DNA from: Oopsacas minuta
Lineage: Eukaryota > Porifera > Hexactinellida > Lyssacinosida > Leucopsacidae
Length of the DNA stretch: 64,000 nt
Assembly (NCBI GenBank): GCA_024704765.1
Contig: JAKMXF010000066.1
Coordinates: 751,854-815,853 of the forward strand
Reading direction: 5' to 3'
Shown: one piece after another, positions 21,290-33,269 of the stretch
Layout of the letters: the number at the start of each line of letters is the position of its first letter
Position numbering within the stretch: the stretch's first letter is position 1
Made by a program: the position numbers and the translations under genes
The notes under the pieces: generated by a model
The model's database searches: none
What the model was told of the DNA's origin: nothing
What the model saw: the letters and a program-made list of their open reading frames with translations, nothing else

Positions 21290-23290
21290 TCACACCTGTG
21301 GAGATACTTTGTTCTCTTTGAAGGGTTCTGGAGAGTATACTACTGAGTCAGAAAGTGGGTTTTGTATGACGGTAGATTCATTGGCTTTCTTCTTGTCTAA
21401 TTCAGCAATTGTAGGATTATACCCAGGTATCTGTTTGGGTGAATATGACCATCTCTTCGTAAAGAAACAGAACAAGATTACTATGAATATCAGGATAAGC
21501 AATACGAGTAGAACGAAAACTACAACACCGAATATGATGAGAATGAATTCAGTCTTACCAAAGTTGAAGATTTGAGGATTGACAGGAGCGATATCACAGT
21601 CACTACTGTTGGTAGGGGATTTGTTGAATCCATCAAAACATGAACAATCGAATGAACCAATTATGTTATTACAATTGTGTTCACAACCTCCATTATCTAC
21701 CCCGCATTCATCTACGTCAATGCATTTTGTTCCATTTTCAGTGTATCCTTGGATACAAGAACATACGAATGACCCGTTGGTGTTGGCACAATTCTGTTCA
21801 CAACCTCCATTGTTTACCTCGCATTCATCTATGTCAATGCATTTTGTTCCATTTTCAGTGTATCCTTGGAAACATGAACATACAAATGAACCGATGGTGT
21901 TGGTACAATTCTGTTCACAACCTCCATTATCTATCCCGCATTCATTCACGTCATTACAGAACGTTTCATTGAGATTAATGTATCCTTCACGACAATCACA
22001 TGTGTAGGAACCAATTGTGTTAGTACAGTTACCTTGACATATAATACTACTGTCTTCACACTCATCTATGTCTGAACATACGAAACTACTATCATCGTAG
22101 AAGGCACGTTCTGGTGGATAAGTACAGTTACAACCATCTTCTGTATCAACTCTATACCACGTATTATTGCCAGGACATACTATTGAATGATTGAAGCACT
22201 GATAACTGGGGTTACTACAGTTTACATAAATGCTGGGATCGTCTACTTGAAGGCTTGAATTTCCTGAGCAGTAACTGCTTGGGTCTAATTCTATTCGGAT
22301 CCTATACTCATTTTCTATTTTTGACATCCACTCCATTTCACAGGTGCAATCAAATGAAATTTCTCTCATCTTTAAATCTGATAATCTTGGGAGTTGTTGA
22401 AAAATTTCTGGATTCAATAACGCAGGATTATAATTCTCTATGTCTAGGTCTCTAATTCTCTTCGCTACTGTAAGAGTTGATAGGAGAAATGATGGATTGT
22501 TATTCAACCGTATGGTTTCTAAACTTTCCAGACCGATGAATGTATACTTTCCAACTTTGGTTATGTCATTACCTGACAGATCCAGAAATTCCAAGTTCAG
22601 TAAACCCAGGAAAGTGCAGTCATATAACTCATTAATCTTATTCCCTTTAAAGCTCGAATATTTTAACATGTTTGTTTCGTTAAAAGAATCGGCCATTATT
22701 TTTTTTATATTACCATATTCCCAATAAAATACCTCTAATTTCTCTAGTCCCCCTATGATACTCCGATCTATGACACCATTTCCCTCCGTTATTGATGATT
22801 TGGATACTCGTATCTCTTCTAAATGTATATTCTCAGTGAAAAATGGCATTAAATTCAATCCTAAGTGATCCGCGTAGATATCCTGCATGTTCGGGAAATA
22901 TGTGAAAAAGTCGTTATGATTAATGAATACTTCATTGATTCTAAATTCTATACTTATAATATCAGAATTTATCAAAGAAGTTTCAACATGACACGGTGTG
23001 ACGAACTCATTATTCATAGCCAAAGCTATTATATTAATCGGTAAGCTTAGATTCAATGTAACGCCTTCCCCCCCTTGTGTAATGTAAATTCTGAGGTAGG
23101 GCTTATTTCCTTCAGAACATTCGTACATTTTTTGTTGTATTGCATCTGTGTCTTGTCCATGAATACGACAATCCTTACTAAATCTACCATCATTGCAGGT
23201 TATTTCGCTATTTCCACAGTTGCCTTTGACCAGTACAAAACAATATAATATGAGTATTATAAGGATAATTACCTTGTTAGTTGATATCAT
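21290..23290 (-). CDS. LRR-EGF single-pass receptor-like protein (copy 1), intronless
   Basis: A 666-codon single-exon frame. A signal peptide (about 1-23) precedes a leucine-rich-repeat region (about 60-300, for example LEFLDLSGNDITKVGKYTF). An LRR C-terminal cysteine cap (FDCTCEMEWMSKI) follows. A cysteine-rich linker then leads to four calcium-binding EGF modules starting D-D/V-D/N-E-C, each with the GSF-C-SC pattern. A transmembrane segment (about 585-612) and a cytoplasmic tail of about 55 residues end the protein. The tail includes NPTIAELDKK, IQNPLSDSVVYSPEP and no enzyme domain. Role: probably a cell-surface adhesion or recognition protein (inference). It faces its paralogue at 25431-27837 in inverted orientation; the EGF-linker segments are far more alike than the LRR parts. 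Confidence 0.9.
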   Translation of the reverse strand: MISTNKVIILIILILYCFVLVKGNCGNSEITCNDGRFSKDCRIHGQDTDAIQQKMYECSEGNKPYLRIYITQGGEGVTLNLSLPINIIALAMNNEFVTPCHVETSLINSDIISIEFRINEVFINHNDFFTYFPNMQDIYADHLGLNLMPFFTENIHLEEIRVSKSSITEGNGVIDRSIIGGLEKLEVFYWEYGNIKKIMADSFNETNMLKYSSFKGNKINELYDCTFLGLLNLEFLDLSGNDITKVGKYTFIGLESLETIRLNNNPSFLLSTLTVAKRIRDLDIENYNPALLNPEIFQQLPRLSDLKMREISFDCTCEMEWMSKIENEYRIRIELDPSSYCSGNSSLQVDDPSIYVNCSNPSYQCFNHSIVCPGNNTWYRVDTEDGCNCTYPPERAFYDDSSFVCSDIDECEDSSIICQGNCTNTIGSYTCDCREGYINLNETFCNDVNECGIDNGGCEQNCTNTIGSFVCSCFQGYTENGTKCIDIDECEVNNGGCEQNCANTNGSFVCSCIQGYTENGTKCIDVDECGVDNGGCEHNCNNIIGSFDCSCFDGFNKSPTNSSDCDIAPVNPQIFNFGKTEFILIIFGVVVFVLLVLLILIFIVILFCFFTKRWSYSPKQIPGYNPTIAELDKKKANESTVIQNPLSDSVVYSPEPFKENKVSPQV

Positions 23291-23876
23291 CTTAGAAGTT
23301 GCAGGAATGTTTGTACTTTGTCTACCCCTCTCTTAATTTATATTATATCCTAGTATGAATTATGTATTTGTATATTCTACAGGCATAGTGTGAACACATG
23401 TAGAATATTTGAAAAGTATTTTGTATTTGAAGAAGGATAACTGTTTTGTAGTTGTGAAAGTATATTTGGAATTCACATGGTATTATTAGTTTTGTACTTT
23501 TGATTTGTTAATAATATTTGCTTGGAGTCTCTACCTAATCAACAGGTTTATACTTAGAAGTCTAAACAATTTGTTGATCCAAGAAAATGACTTAGTATTG
23601 GGCTTTTGTCCTTGTAAACAATATTTTATTCAGCTATTACGTATTTTAAATGATCACAAGTGTCCAGTAGTCCTATAGATTTAAGCTCAAATCATATTGT
23701 TAGCAACTTACAGGTGATATTTGATCTAGTGAGATCTAATAGGTGTTCTTGGATCATAGAGTATACAATATATACTGTATGATCCCTTGATGAAGTAACA
23801 GTTTACATTCTTAATGAAATCGATTAGCAAAGTACTTATCCTATTATATTCGTAATAAATGTTTGCTCGTTTCTAG

Positions 23877-24963
23877 CCATGATGCACCTGTGTGTGGGGA
23901 TTCTATAGTCACGTGTTCCTTAGATGGTGATGAGCTAGATTGTGAGATTCGGGGATAGGATCCCGAACAGATACAACAAACAATCCATGAATGTTCGCAG
24001 GGTAATCACGACTATTTTGACATCAAGATACGCTTAGGTGGTATTGGTGTTACATTGTACATAGATATCCCTACAAACGTAAAAACTTTGAAAATTGAGA
24101 ATAATTTCATTACAACTTGTTTCGTCGAAAATTCGGTAATTAATGTTGATGTAACCAAAATCATTTTTGACGAAAATGAAGTATTTATCAACCACAACGA
24201 CTTCTTTACATATTTTCCAAGCTTTAATACTTCATGCAGATTTTATAGGATCGAATTTGATGCTATTTTTCTCCCAGAATGCATATATTCAAAAAATTGA
24301 AGTAGATAACTCTTTAGTCGTACAAGAGTCAAGAAGTGTCATAGATCAGACAGTTGTAGGGTGATTAGATAATTTGGAGAGATTTTATTGGGAATCTGGT
24401 CGTATTACAAAATTAATGCCAGATTCATTTATTGGAACATACATGTTAGAAATTGAGTTTGTATGACAATAATCTCCAAGAATTAGGCGACTGTACTTTT
24501 GATGGTTTATATCATTTGTATTCAATTAACTTGGCTGGGAATAACATAACAAAGGTTGGAGAGTACACATTCATTGGAGTGGATATCTTACAACGTGTGT
24601 ACCTAGATGATGATAATCCATCATTTCCACTGTCGGCCCTCACGCTAGCGAATACTATTGTAAAACTCGACGTCAATCATTACGATCCAGCACTTTTGAA
24701 ACCTGAAATCATATCTGTCACTGGAGTACATATCATTCAATTGCACCTGTGAAACAGAGCTTATTTCCACATTACGTGGTCATAAAATCTCCGTTAATTT
24801 AGATTCATTCAATTATTGCCCAGGAAATCCAGGAATTCAAGTAAATGATCCTAACCTCTATGTTAATTGTAATAACACCAACCCCAGTTATCAGTGCTTC
24901 GATCTTTCAATAGGGGTAGATACTCTGACCTCTGAATTAGGGATTATATCTACAGATTGTTAA
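23877..24963 (+). pseudogene. LRR-EGF pseudogene between the two intact-looking copies
   Basis: Homology to the LRR-EGF genes begins at about 23880 (CGDSIVTCSLDGDELDCEIRG) without a signal peptide. An in-frame TAG follows at once where the paralogue has Gln. Further breaks occur near 24220 and 24300 (stop), 24361 and 24465. LRR fragments such as EVFINHNDFFTYFP and ITKVGEYTFIG remain. After NPSYQCF the sequence jumps straight to GVDTLTSELG, the last residues of copy 2. Thus the EGF and transmembrane region is deleted. This is a clear dead copy. Confidence 0.85.
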
Positions 24964-25430
24964 GTATATTCTATAAATAGAATGCTTTAGTTATACTTTC
25001 TTGTAATTACAAGATTGTAAATCGCATATACAGTTTCACACTTTTCTATTCTTGCTGAATTTCTTATCAACGAAATACTATATAGTAATCAGTGCCAAGG
25101 ATTTGTGGAAAATAATCTTTGTCCATGTATGTACTATTAGCTATATAGACAAAACTTTCATGATATATTGAAATAATGAATATTTGTGGTAAATGTACTT
25201 ACTCAAGTGGTAGTGGCAATTGGAGAAATTATTGTTGTCTAACCGCTAGGAAGATGTGATCTCAGAGCTTTTTATATGATACTGTTATAATTGATCACAA
25301 TGACTCTTACCCAACACGATATTGTGTTTCTTCTAATAAACAGATTAGTTAGGCCCAAAATGAACATACGTAAAGATTTGGTAGAGATTATACAAAAAGA
25401 TATATATATAAAGTTTGAAAAATATCTTCA

Positions 25431-27837
25431 ATGGAATTTCAAATGATTCAAATTATCCTACTTTCTCTCTTATTAAGGTTTTGGGTCATTACAGCTCACG
25501 ACATATGTGGCAATGAAGAAGTGACATGTTTTAGTCATAGCTATTATGACGGTGTGACTTGCCAAATTCGCACTACTGAGAAAGAAGTAATTCAAGAGCA
25601 AATTTTTAACTGCGCTAAAGACCTGTTTACGCATCTGAAGATTGAAATAAGTGCTAATGGTAAAGGCGCAACGCTGTATCTTTCTCTCCCTGCTAATATA
25701 AAATATTTGAAAATTTCGAATCGCTACAAAACTCCATGTTACGTAGGAACCTCTTCGGTACATACAAATTTAACTAATATTTATTTCAGCGATGAAGAAG
25801 TATTCCTCAATCATAACGACTTTTTTTACATATTTTCCGAATTTGGAATATTTTATTGCATATGAATTTGGATCAAAATCCATGCCATTCTTTACAGAAA
25901 ATATGTTTCTTCGCGTAATTGAAGTTCATCGCTCGAACATTGAGGAAGAATGCGATCGTGTCATTAATGAAACTATGTTAAGAGGCCTCTTCATATTGCA
26001 TACATTTATATGGCAATACGGAGGAATTACAAGGTTGATGCCAAATGCTTTCACCGATACCTTATCACTAGAAGTACTGGTACTAATTGGGAATGAAATA
26101 CATGAGCTCTATGACTGCACATTCGAGGGTCTAGAAGGTTTGACGCGTATATCATTTGCTCAGAATGATATAACGACTGTAGGTGAATACACATTTATCG
26201 GATTAGACAACGTAGAATTCATAAATCTCAACTATAATCCATCTTTTCCACTAAATACAATCACGTTAATGAAAAGAATTGAAGTAATTCTTCTCTTTCA
26301 ATACAATCGATCGCTTTTATCTCCCGAAATATTCCAACAATTCCCGAAATTACGATATCTTGTTTTGCATTTCATCACCTTTAACTGTACATGCGAAACA
26401 GAATGGATCTCACAATTAGAAGCTTTTGGAATTTATGGAATAGTAGATGAATATTTCGAATGCATCCAATATCCAGGCTTCTTAGCAGACGATCCCAGCA
26501 TTTATGTAAACTGTAGTAACCCCAGTTATCAGTGCTTCAATCATTCAATAGTATGTCCTGGCAATAATACGTGGTATAGAGTTGATACAGAAGATGGTTG
26601 TAACTGTACTTATCCACCAGAACGTGCCTTCTACGATGATAGTAGTTTCGTATGTTCAGACATAGATGAGTGTGAAGACAGTAGTATTACATGTCAAGGT
26701 AACTGTACTAACACAATTGGTTCCTACACATGTGATTGTCGTGAAGGATACATTAATCTCAATGAAACGTTCTGTAATGACGTGAATGAATGCGGGGTAG
26801 ATAATGGAGGTTGTGAACAGAATTGTACCAACACCATCGGTTCATTTGTATGTTCATGTTTCCAAGGATACACTGAAAATGGAACAAAATGCATTGACAT
26901 AGATGAATGCGAGGTAAACAATGGAGGTTGTGAACAGAATTGTGCCAACACCAACGGGTCATTTGTATGTTCTTGTATCCAAGGATACACTGAAAATGGA
27001 ACAAAATGCATTGACATAGATGAATGCGGGGTAGATAGTGGAGGTTGTGATCAGAATTGTACTAACATCAACGGTTCATTTGTATGTTCTTGTATCCAAG
27101 GATACACTGAAAATGGAGCAGAATGCATTGACATAGATGAATGCGAGGTAAACAATGGAGGTTGTGAACAGAATTGTGCCAACACCAACGGGTCATTTGT
27201 ATGTTCTTGTATCCAAGGATACACTGAAAATGGAACAAAATGCATTGACATAGATGAATGCGAGGTAAACAATGGAGGTTGTGAACAGAATTGCACTAAT
27301 GCAATAGGAACGTATGAATGCACTTGCTTTGAGGGATATTCTATGCAAGGACTCTTGTGTGCAGATACAAATGAGTGTGAGGAATCAAATGGAAATTGTC
27401 TCCATAATTGTAACAATTCAATAGGGTCTTTTGAATGTTCGTGTTTTGAAGGATTTGTCATTTCCTCTACAAACAGTAGTGACTGTGAATCAATTACTGC
27501 AGGTCTCAGGATCTTGAACTTAGGTCAGACTGAATCTATTCTCGTTACATTGGCTATTATTTTTCTCATCCTAATATTATTCTTTGTGGGGATAATTCTT
27601 GTAATTCTGTTCTGTCTCTATGCTAGGAGCCGGTCACGCAAACCACTAGCGAAACCAGTGATTACTACAAAACCTACAATTGCCGAATTAGACAGAATGA
27701 AATCTATCGTGATTGAAAACCCACTTTCTGGGTTAGAAGGATTCCCCTTAGAACCCCCGGAAGACTCTAAATCGGTTCCAGATGTTGGGGTAGATACTCT
27801 GACCTCTGAATTAGGGATTACATCTACAGACTGTTAA
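25431..27837 (+). CDS. LRR-EGF receptor-like protein (copy 2), frameshifted in this sequence
   Basis: Two overlapping frames, 25431-25865 and 25792-27837, together cover the paralogue. Frame is lost in a run of seven T at 25821-25827, within NHNDFF/TYFPN; the paralogue and the pseudogene read through here in one frame. N-terminal signal peptide, LRRs (for example HELYDCTFEGL, TTVGEYTFIGL), a cysteine cap (FNCTCETEWISQL) and seven EGF modules follow, against four in copy 1. A transmembrane segment and a tail with KPTIAELDRM and IENPLSG end it. The stop is at 27835-27837. A homopolymer indel error or a real null allele would both explain the break. Confidence 0.8.
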
Positions 27838-28711
27838 GTATATTCTATAGATAGTCCTCAATGCTTTTGTTGTGAATTATATATTTATGTATCTACATGT
27901 TATTTATCCTATTCTTATTTATTTCACCTGGAGCGTATATTTAGTGGAAATCAATTATATTGCCACTTGAACATAATGTCAGTTTATATTACAAATATTA
28001 CTTAATACTTTAAGATCTATTAGGCAAACAAAACAGCTGATGAGGTTGTCAGTTCATGAAATTTGTCAAACCTTTGTAAATACTTTGGAAATTAGTATCA
28101 TTCAATCTCTTACGAATTGAAATGTTTTCAATGCCGTTACTATCTCTAACAAGTCTAGGATATACAGGTGCTTGTTTGGGTATAGTATGTGACTGCTTAT
28201 TCAAACGGACTGCAGCTGGGTATTCAGGGGATGTGTTTAAAATTGGTACAAAGTCCATGGGTGAACAAGATTGGGAACCGATGTGCTACTCGTTAAATGA
28301 AGTTTTTATTTAACTCTAAAATACTCAGCATACGTATGGAGTAGTAAAGAGTTCGTTAAGGCATTAATGAGATAGGGTGGACGTCTAATAACTATCTGAG
28401 TAAACTATGCATATTACTCAAGGAATAAATATTGATAAATATGTACAAACTAATTAACAAAATATGTATCGCTAGTTCGGGCAGGATTTCTAACATATCT
28501 TTAATCTTCTTTCGTTCATCCAGTGATGGTGAAGTTAGCAGAACCTTTGCTGTATATCTTGTGGTGGGGATGCTTACTGTCACACTGTGCTTCACAGATA
28601 GCTGTAAGAATTAATGTGAATAATTATTTACAATTTACAGTATAGCTCCGATAAAACGTAAAAAGTAATAGCTAACCGAAGTACGTCTTATGTGATGTTT
28701 TCAAAGTTTAT
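27838..28711. other. Intergenic region with possible unassigned minus-strand exons
   Basis: Two minus-strand stretches look coding but could not be joined. About 28392-28610 follows an acceptor-like TTCTTACAG and reads LSVKHSVTVSIPTTRYTAKV, then a basic segment. About 28049-28288 reads SPEYPAAVRLNKQSHTIPKQ and ends in a stop. They may be exons of a small unknown gene or chance frames. Confidence 0.3.
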
Positions 28712-30102
28712 CTACTGTACTTTGAAAGACATTTTACCAATTGTGACACTGCCTATAGTATATGCGGCTTTGTACAATTCTACTGAGGTTAAATTTACAA
28801 TTGACTTACTAATGTCTACGATGTATACTCCTGGTAGCCATCTCTCACATATCGGGTCCTGACAGTTTTGATTCGGAGTAGCTTCTAGTTTGATATCAAC
28901 CTCGTATTGTTTTGGAGTTTGTTGATAAAGAATGAATTCATTCTCTAAATATGAATAAATCACTGAAAATATTGGAATGTATACAATGAGACAAACATAA
29001 CTAATACTCATTGGTACATACTTTGTCGGTGTCAGTTTATACAGGCTACATTGTATGTTAAATAATTGTGTATTTACTACAAACTCACCTAGTGGTAGTT
29101 TATCTACAGTTTGAATAGCCAGAATAAGGTCTGCAGTCCCAGTTGTATTAATAACGGTGTAAGCAACAGTAATATCAAATGTGGAACCTACAGTACATGA
29201 TTTTATCATAACAAACACGTTTGGCTTGTTTTCATTGTGTAGCTTGCGAACATTATATTATTTACTAAACAGGGAATACATTTTATTATTATTATAGCAG
29301 AATCGACTCTAATTAAAACCCGAATAAGTGCCGGGGATATTTAGCAGTGAAACCGATAACACCAAAAATCATGTATTTTGGCCAAGCCAACCACCACGGG
29401 ATATAAATTTTGTCGAGCGCTGGCATTTAGTATAAATAGAAACATCACACTTTCAGTTTCAATTAACTTTCAATTCAACATACAAAGGAAACTGCGGATT
29501 ACTAACATACCTTGTGCAGCTTTTGGTGGTTGTACAGCCACGCTGTTTATCTTAACATTTCCGTTATCGGTCCAAGCACACAAACTCAGTTCTTGGCAGT
29601 AGTATATTGGATCTATGTCTATCCTGCAGGAGAATATAACTCAATTTACTAATCCACTATAACTATAACTGTACTTACTTTTTGAGTAAATCTACAAACT
29701 CCTCGATTCCTTCGTACATACAAGCTATCGTACAAACTGCATCCACTATTTGAGATCCATTGAAAATCTTCTGAGCAATCGCAGCACAGCCATCTTGACA
29801 TGTAGCACCTAACCCAGCATCTACACAATATTATATAAGGAGCAATGATATTGTGAGTCAATACAGTGAAACAGTCAATAATAATAATAATAATATTTAT
29901 TTAACTTACTTAGAATTATGTTCAGAAAATCTTGAATAAAATTGTCAACAAAGTCTAGACAAACTTTACATTTTCCATTACTATCGCTGATATCACTTGC
30001 TTTGTGTTTATACACTTCTTCTATCAGATGGTTCATTGAATATATTGAGTTAACTGTGCCCAAAGAGAGCATAAGGACTGCTACAAATATCACGCCTTTC
30101 AT
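28712..30102 (-). CDS. Secreted saposin-type, countin-like protein (copy 2)
   Basis: Five exons (transcript order): 29910-30102, 29679-29820, 29511-29623, 29089-29187 and 28712-28944. They give 259 residues. A signal peptide (MKGVIFVAVLMLSLGTVNS) precedes the saposin-B cysteine pairs CKVC, TCQDGC and VCTIAC. Then come YCQELSLCAWTDNG and a beta-rich C-terminal half with ICERWLPGVYIVDIS, matching WEIGTGKPWIVGKYFCK of copy 1. Intron positions and phases agree with the gene at 16853-19913, except that the last two exons of that copy are one here. The start of exon 4 (29187) was chosen because only that acceptor keeps the frame and the 99-nt length. Confidence 0.82.
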
Positions 30103-30670
30103 TTTGGAGTTTTTCCTAGAGTTATATTATTAAATTAAATTAACTGTTTGTGTCTATTCGATATTTTAAGAATTATATATCATAGAATTTACATTGAGTT
30201 ATATATGGCATATACATTCATGAATTGGTAATGGGATATCCCAATACATTCAAATTTATTGTCTTGTGATTCTTTGGAATGTGAACTTAAAAATCACGAG
30301 AAGATATGGGAGAGTTCTGGAGTCATTTGATCAGATACAGAGTATATTATTATGCGAGTAATTATGGGAGCCATTAGCCCTGTCCTTAGTGATTGGAGAG
30401 TTAGATTGGAATGTTGTTTCCTGAATTGTATTAACCCAAGGTTATACAAGTAAACCCTCAAATCTGATTGGGCGAGAACAATTGTCACCTTTTCTCAATG
30501 ATTTTTGAATAATTTGTCCACATAATTACGATTCACCCTAGTTACACTGTAATTGATGTAAATGCCAAATTTCAAATTTTCAAAGATATTTCTGCTAATT
30601 ATAAGCAGAACATAATATCTTGCAATTATCAATAAACAAATATACAAACTAAACACCAAAATAAATGTTA
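30103..30670. other. Intergenic region with repeat D
   Basis: Between the countin-like promoter and the 3' end of DRL-1. A diverged family D repeat spans about 30444-30590 (AACCCTCAAATCTGATTGGG). Nothing coding is supported. Confidence 0.6.
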
Positions 30671-32920
30671 CTACTTCGATAACTTTTTATTACTTCTCCA
30701 GAGTCGGTCGTATGCTTCAGAATTATTTCCTAATCCTTCACTACTGAGAGGAGAAACCCTATTCGCATTATCGTCATATTTACCAATCGGGAACAAGAGT
30801 GGTGATGATTTTGTGTTCATAAGGCTACTGAATAACTGATCATCAGTCTTACCACTTTCGTCTTGAAAAACCTGTTCCATTTCGAGGCATTCATCTGATA
30901 CTAATCTCTCACGTAATTTCCTTCTAAAATCCTGTATTTCATCCTCGTTTATATCAGCATAGGTTGCTAGTCGATTTTGCGCAAGGTTCATTGTACTTTC
31001 ATGAAGTTTGCTTTGGACGAGATCTTCTATTCGATTTCCTGAGGTTTTTCTATACCATGTTGTGTATATTATCACACATGTAAGTAGAATAATCACTAGC
31101 ACCAATAGACAAAGCACAAATGCCAATACAGCAACTGAAAATATTAGAATATAGTTTTGAATTAATTCTGGAAATGTGACTGTTTGATCATTTGGCGTAA
31201 TTGAGCAGATTTGAGGTTGATAAGGAGTCGTGAAATAATTTTGGATATTAGCACCTGTATAACCGATAATTTCTATTTCATATATCGCTAGATATTTACT
31301 TGAATTTAATGGTATTTGTAGAACTATTGTTTGCTCAGGTCTGTTTATGGAAATTTCTTTTCTATTGATTGAGTATTTTGATTCATTTTCAAGTTTTCCG
31401 GAAGAAAAATCGTTGATATCTATTTCTACATGATGATAACAAACTGTAGATATATAGTAATAATGCGAAAGTCTGATTGTAATATTTAATGCTGTTTCAT
31501 TTCCTGTAAATAGATAGAACTCGCTTTCGTTGTTCAGTTCCAACTTTGAAATATCACCTAAAGTTATGAAAATAAATACTAATATTGGTATGTTCTCCAC
31601 AATTCGACATTTAGGCACATTTTGTCACGGGAATTGACACTTAATATGTCAAAAAGTGTGACAGATGACAACAATAAATAAACAACAATAAAATTCGAAA
31701 ATCTCACATTCCTGTGCCGACGAAATTTTCACTAATTGAATGCTAGTCATAAATTCCAAAGTCTACATCTGATTGCCCTAAACGAAAAGTGTGAATAGAT
31801 ATGAAAATATACGCATATGAAAAATTTCTAATATCGGGTATACAACTAGAAATCACTAAGAGTATACATGCCAAATTTAGTATACTAATCTCTAAAGGTG
31901 TGAACAGGAGAGTGAACACATATATCAGCACAGTAGAAACTAACCTCTCTCTCCATCAAATAACTTCCCGATTCCTCCAATACACATTCCATATTCACAT
32001 ACACCCGTGTAATCACTGTTTGTATTTGAAACTGGAACTATACTCATCCCATATTCTATAATTGGAACCATTAACAAGAACTCTGTCGTAATTGGACAAC
32101 CAAATAATTCATACTGGACACAGTATTGCTTTGAATCAGGTATTACTCTCTCAATCTGAATGAATACAATATTATTCACATATATTAAGGGATAAATAAT
32201 TCTTCAATAATTTTCATAGCATAATCCCGTGATTACTCCTATTCCACTCAAAATATCCAGAAGTATAGCAAAAAATGAAAATTTCCCGAGATTTTCAGAA
32301 TACACTGAGGAGAATGTTAAATAATTCGGATAATTACACTATTCATGTGGGTGGTGAAGCTGAAACAAGTTTCCAACTAATAGTGGGCGAGTGAATGAAA
32401 CTAATTATGAAATAGGGAATTTGACAATAATTATACTTACTGATATTGACTGTACTGTGACTGGGTTAATATTAGCTCTGAATATGGAATTATCACTAAC
32501 TTCATTAATATCATTTATTGCGTAACTCATGCCATCTACCAAATATGTAAATTTATATAAACTCGAATTTACAGCTGATTCGTTCTGACACGTGTAAGAA
32601 TCATAGTTCCGTATTGCAACACCTGTAATTATATAGTACGCACTCCCTGTTTCGAATTTATTAAAATCGATAGTTATTTTATTGAAAATACTATCCAACT
32701 GCCAATATGTTTGCGAGTACAAATTCGGTATTCTTGGGAATTCGTTACTTCCATTATTTAACGCAAAACCATTCGTTTCAGTTGCCAAAAGTACTTGAGC
32801 TTTTTGCAGATCTTTCTGAATGACGCCATTGAATATTTCTTGCCTGCAGTCGAAGAATATATTTTGACTTTTCACAAAAATCGAAGCAAACAAAAATCCG
32901 TAAATAATCAACATATACAT
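30671..32920 (-). CDS. DRL-1: kinase-less discoidin-receptor-like membrane protein
   Basis: Three exons: 32441-32920 (phase 0), 31945-32155 (phase 1) and 30671-31557. They give 525 residues. Exon 1 encodes a signal peptide and most of an F5/8C (discoidin) domain (NLYSQTYWQLDS). Exon 2 starts with the domain end YCVQYELFGCP. It continues into a discoidin-receptor-type second domain, ending YTGVCEYGMCIGGIGKLFDG; human DDRs have GGLGQLTDG at that place. Exon 3 finishes the second domain (YEIEIIGYTG), then gives a transmembrane segment and a tail of about 140 residues. The tail ends SEAYDRLWRSNKK. There is no kinase domain. Function in ligand binding and tyrosine-based signalling is inferred. Confidence 0.85.
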
Positions 32921-33269
32921 TTAATGTTATCTTTTTCTTTGTTATTCCAAGCCTAATTTCTGCTGGAGGAATTTGATCCGATGCTATCATCTCTGATTAA
33001 ATACCCACATTCTCCTTGGTTACTGAGTACGCAAATGGAATGTATTGAACTGACTGCACCATACAATACACGCGTTATCATTATTGTTATCAAAATGTTA
33101 TTGCAACAAAATAAGATAAATGTTATTTGTGTTAGCAAATCATTTGGGGATAATTCAATAAACAATATTTATATATTAATAAACACTCTCACACAAATCA
33201 CACTTATACACGCAATGTATAATATAATAGTAGGATGACGAGAATAATCGAAAAGTATAATCATGTCTG
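32921..33269. other. Spacer between DRL-1 and DRL-2
   Basis: 350 bp of AT-rich DNA upstream of DRL-1 and downstream of DRL-2. It must hold the DRL-1 promoter, but no motif stands out. Confidence 0.55.

Noticed and set aside
21579-22007. Plus-strand frame of 142 codons, and similar minus frames at 26724-27461
   Set aside because: Antisense shadows of the EGF repeats; no features of their own.
26760-27300. Regularly spaced repeats that look CRISPR-like
   Set aside because: They are tandem EGF-module codons in an open frame in a eukaryotic gene.
32953-33238. Small frames upstream of DRL-1 on both strands
   Set aside because: No signal peptide, motif or splice continuity with DRL-1 or DRL-2.
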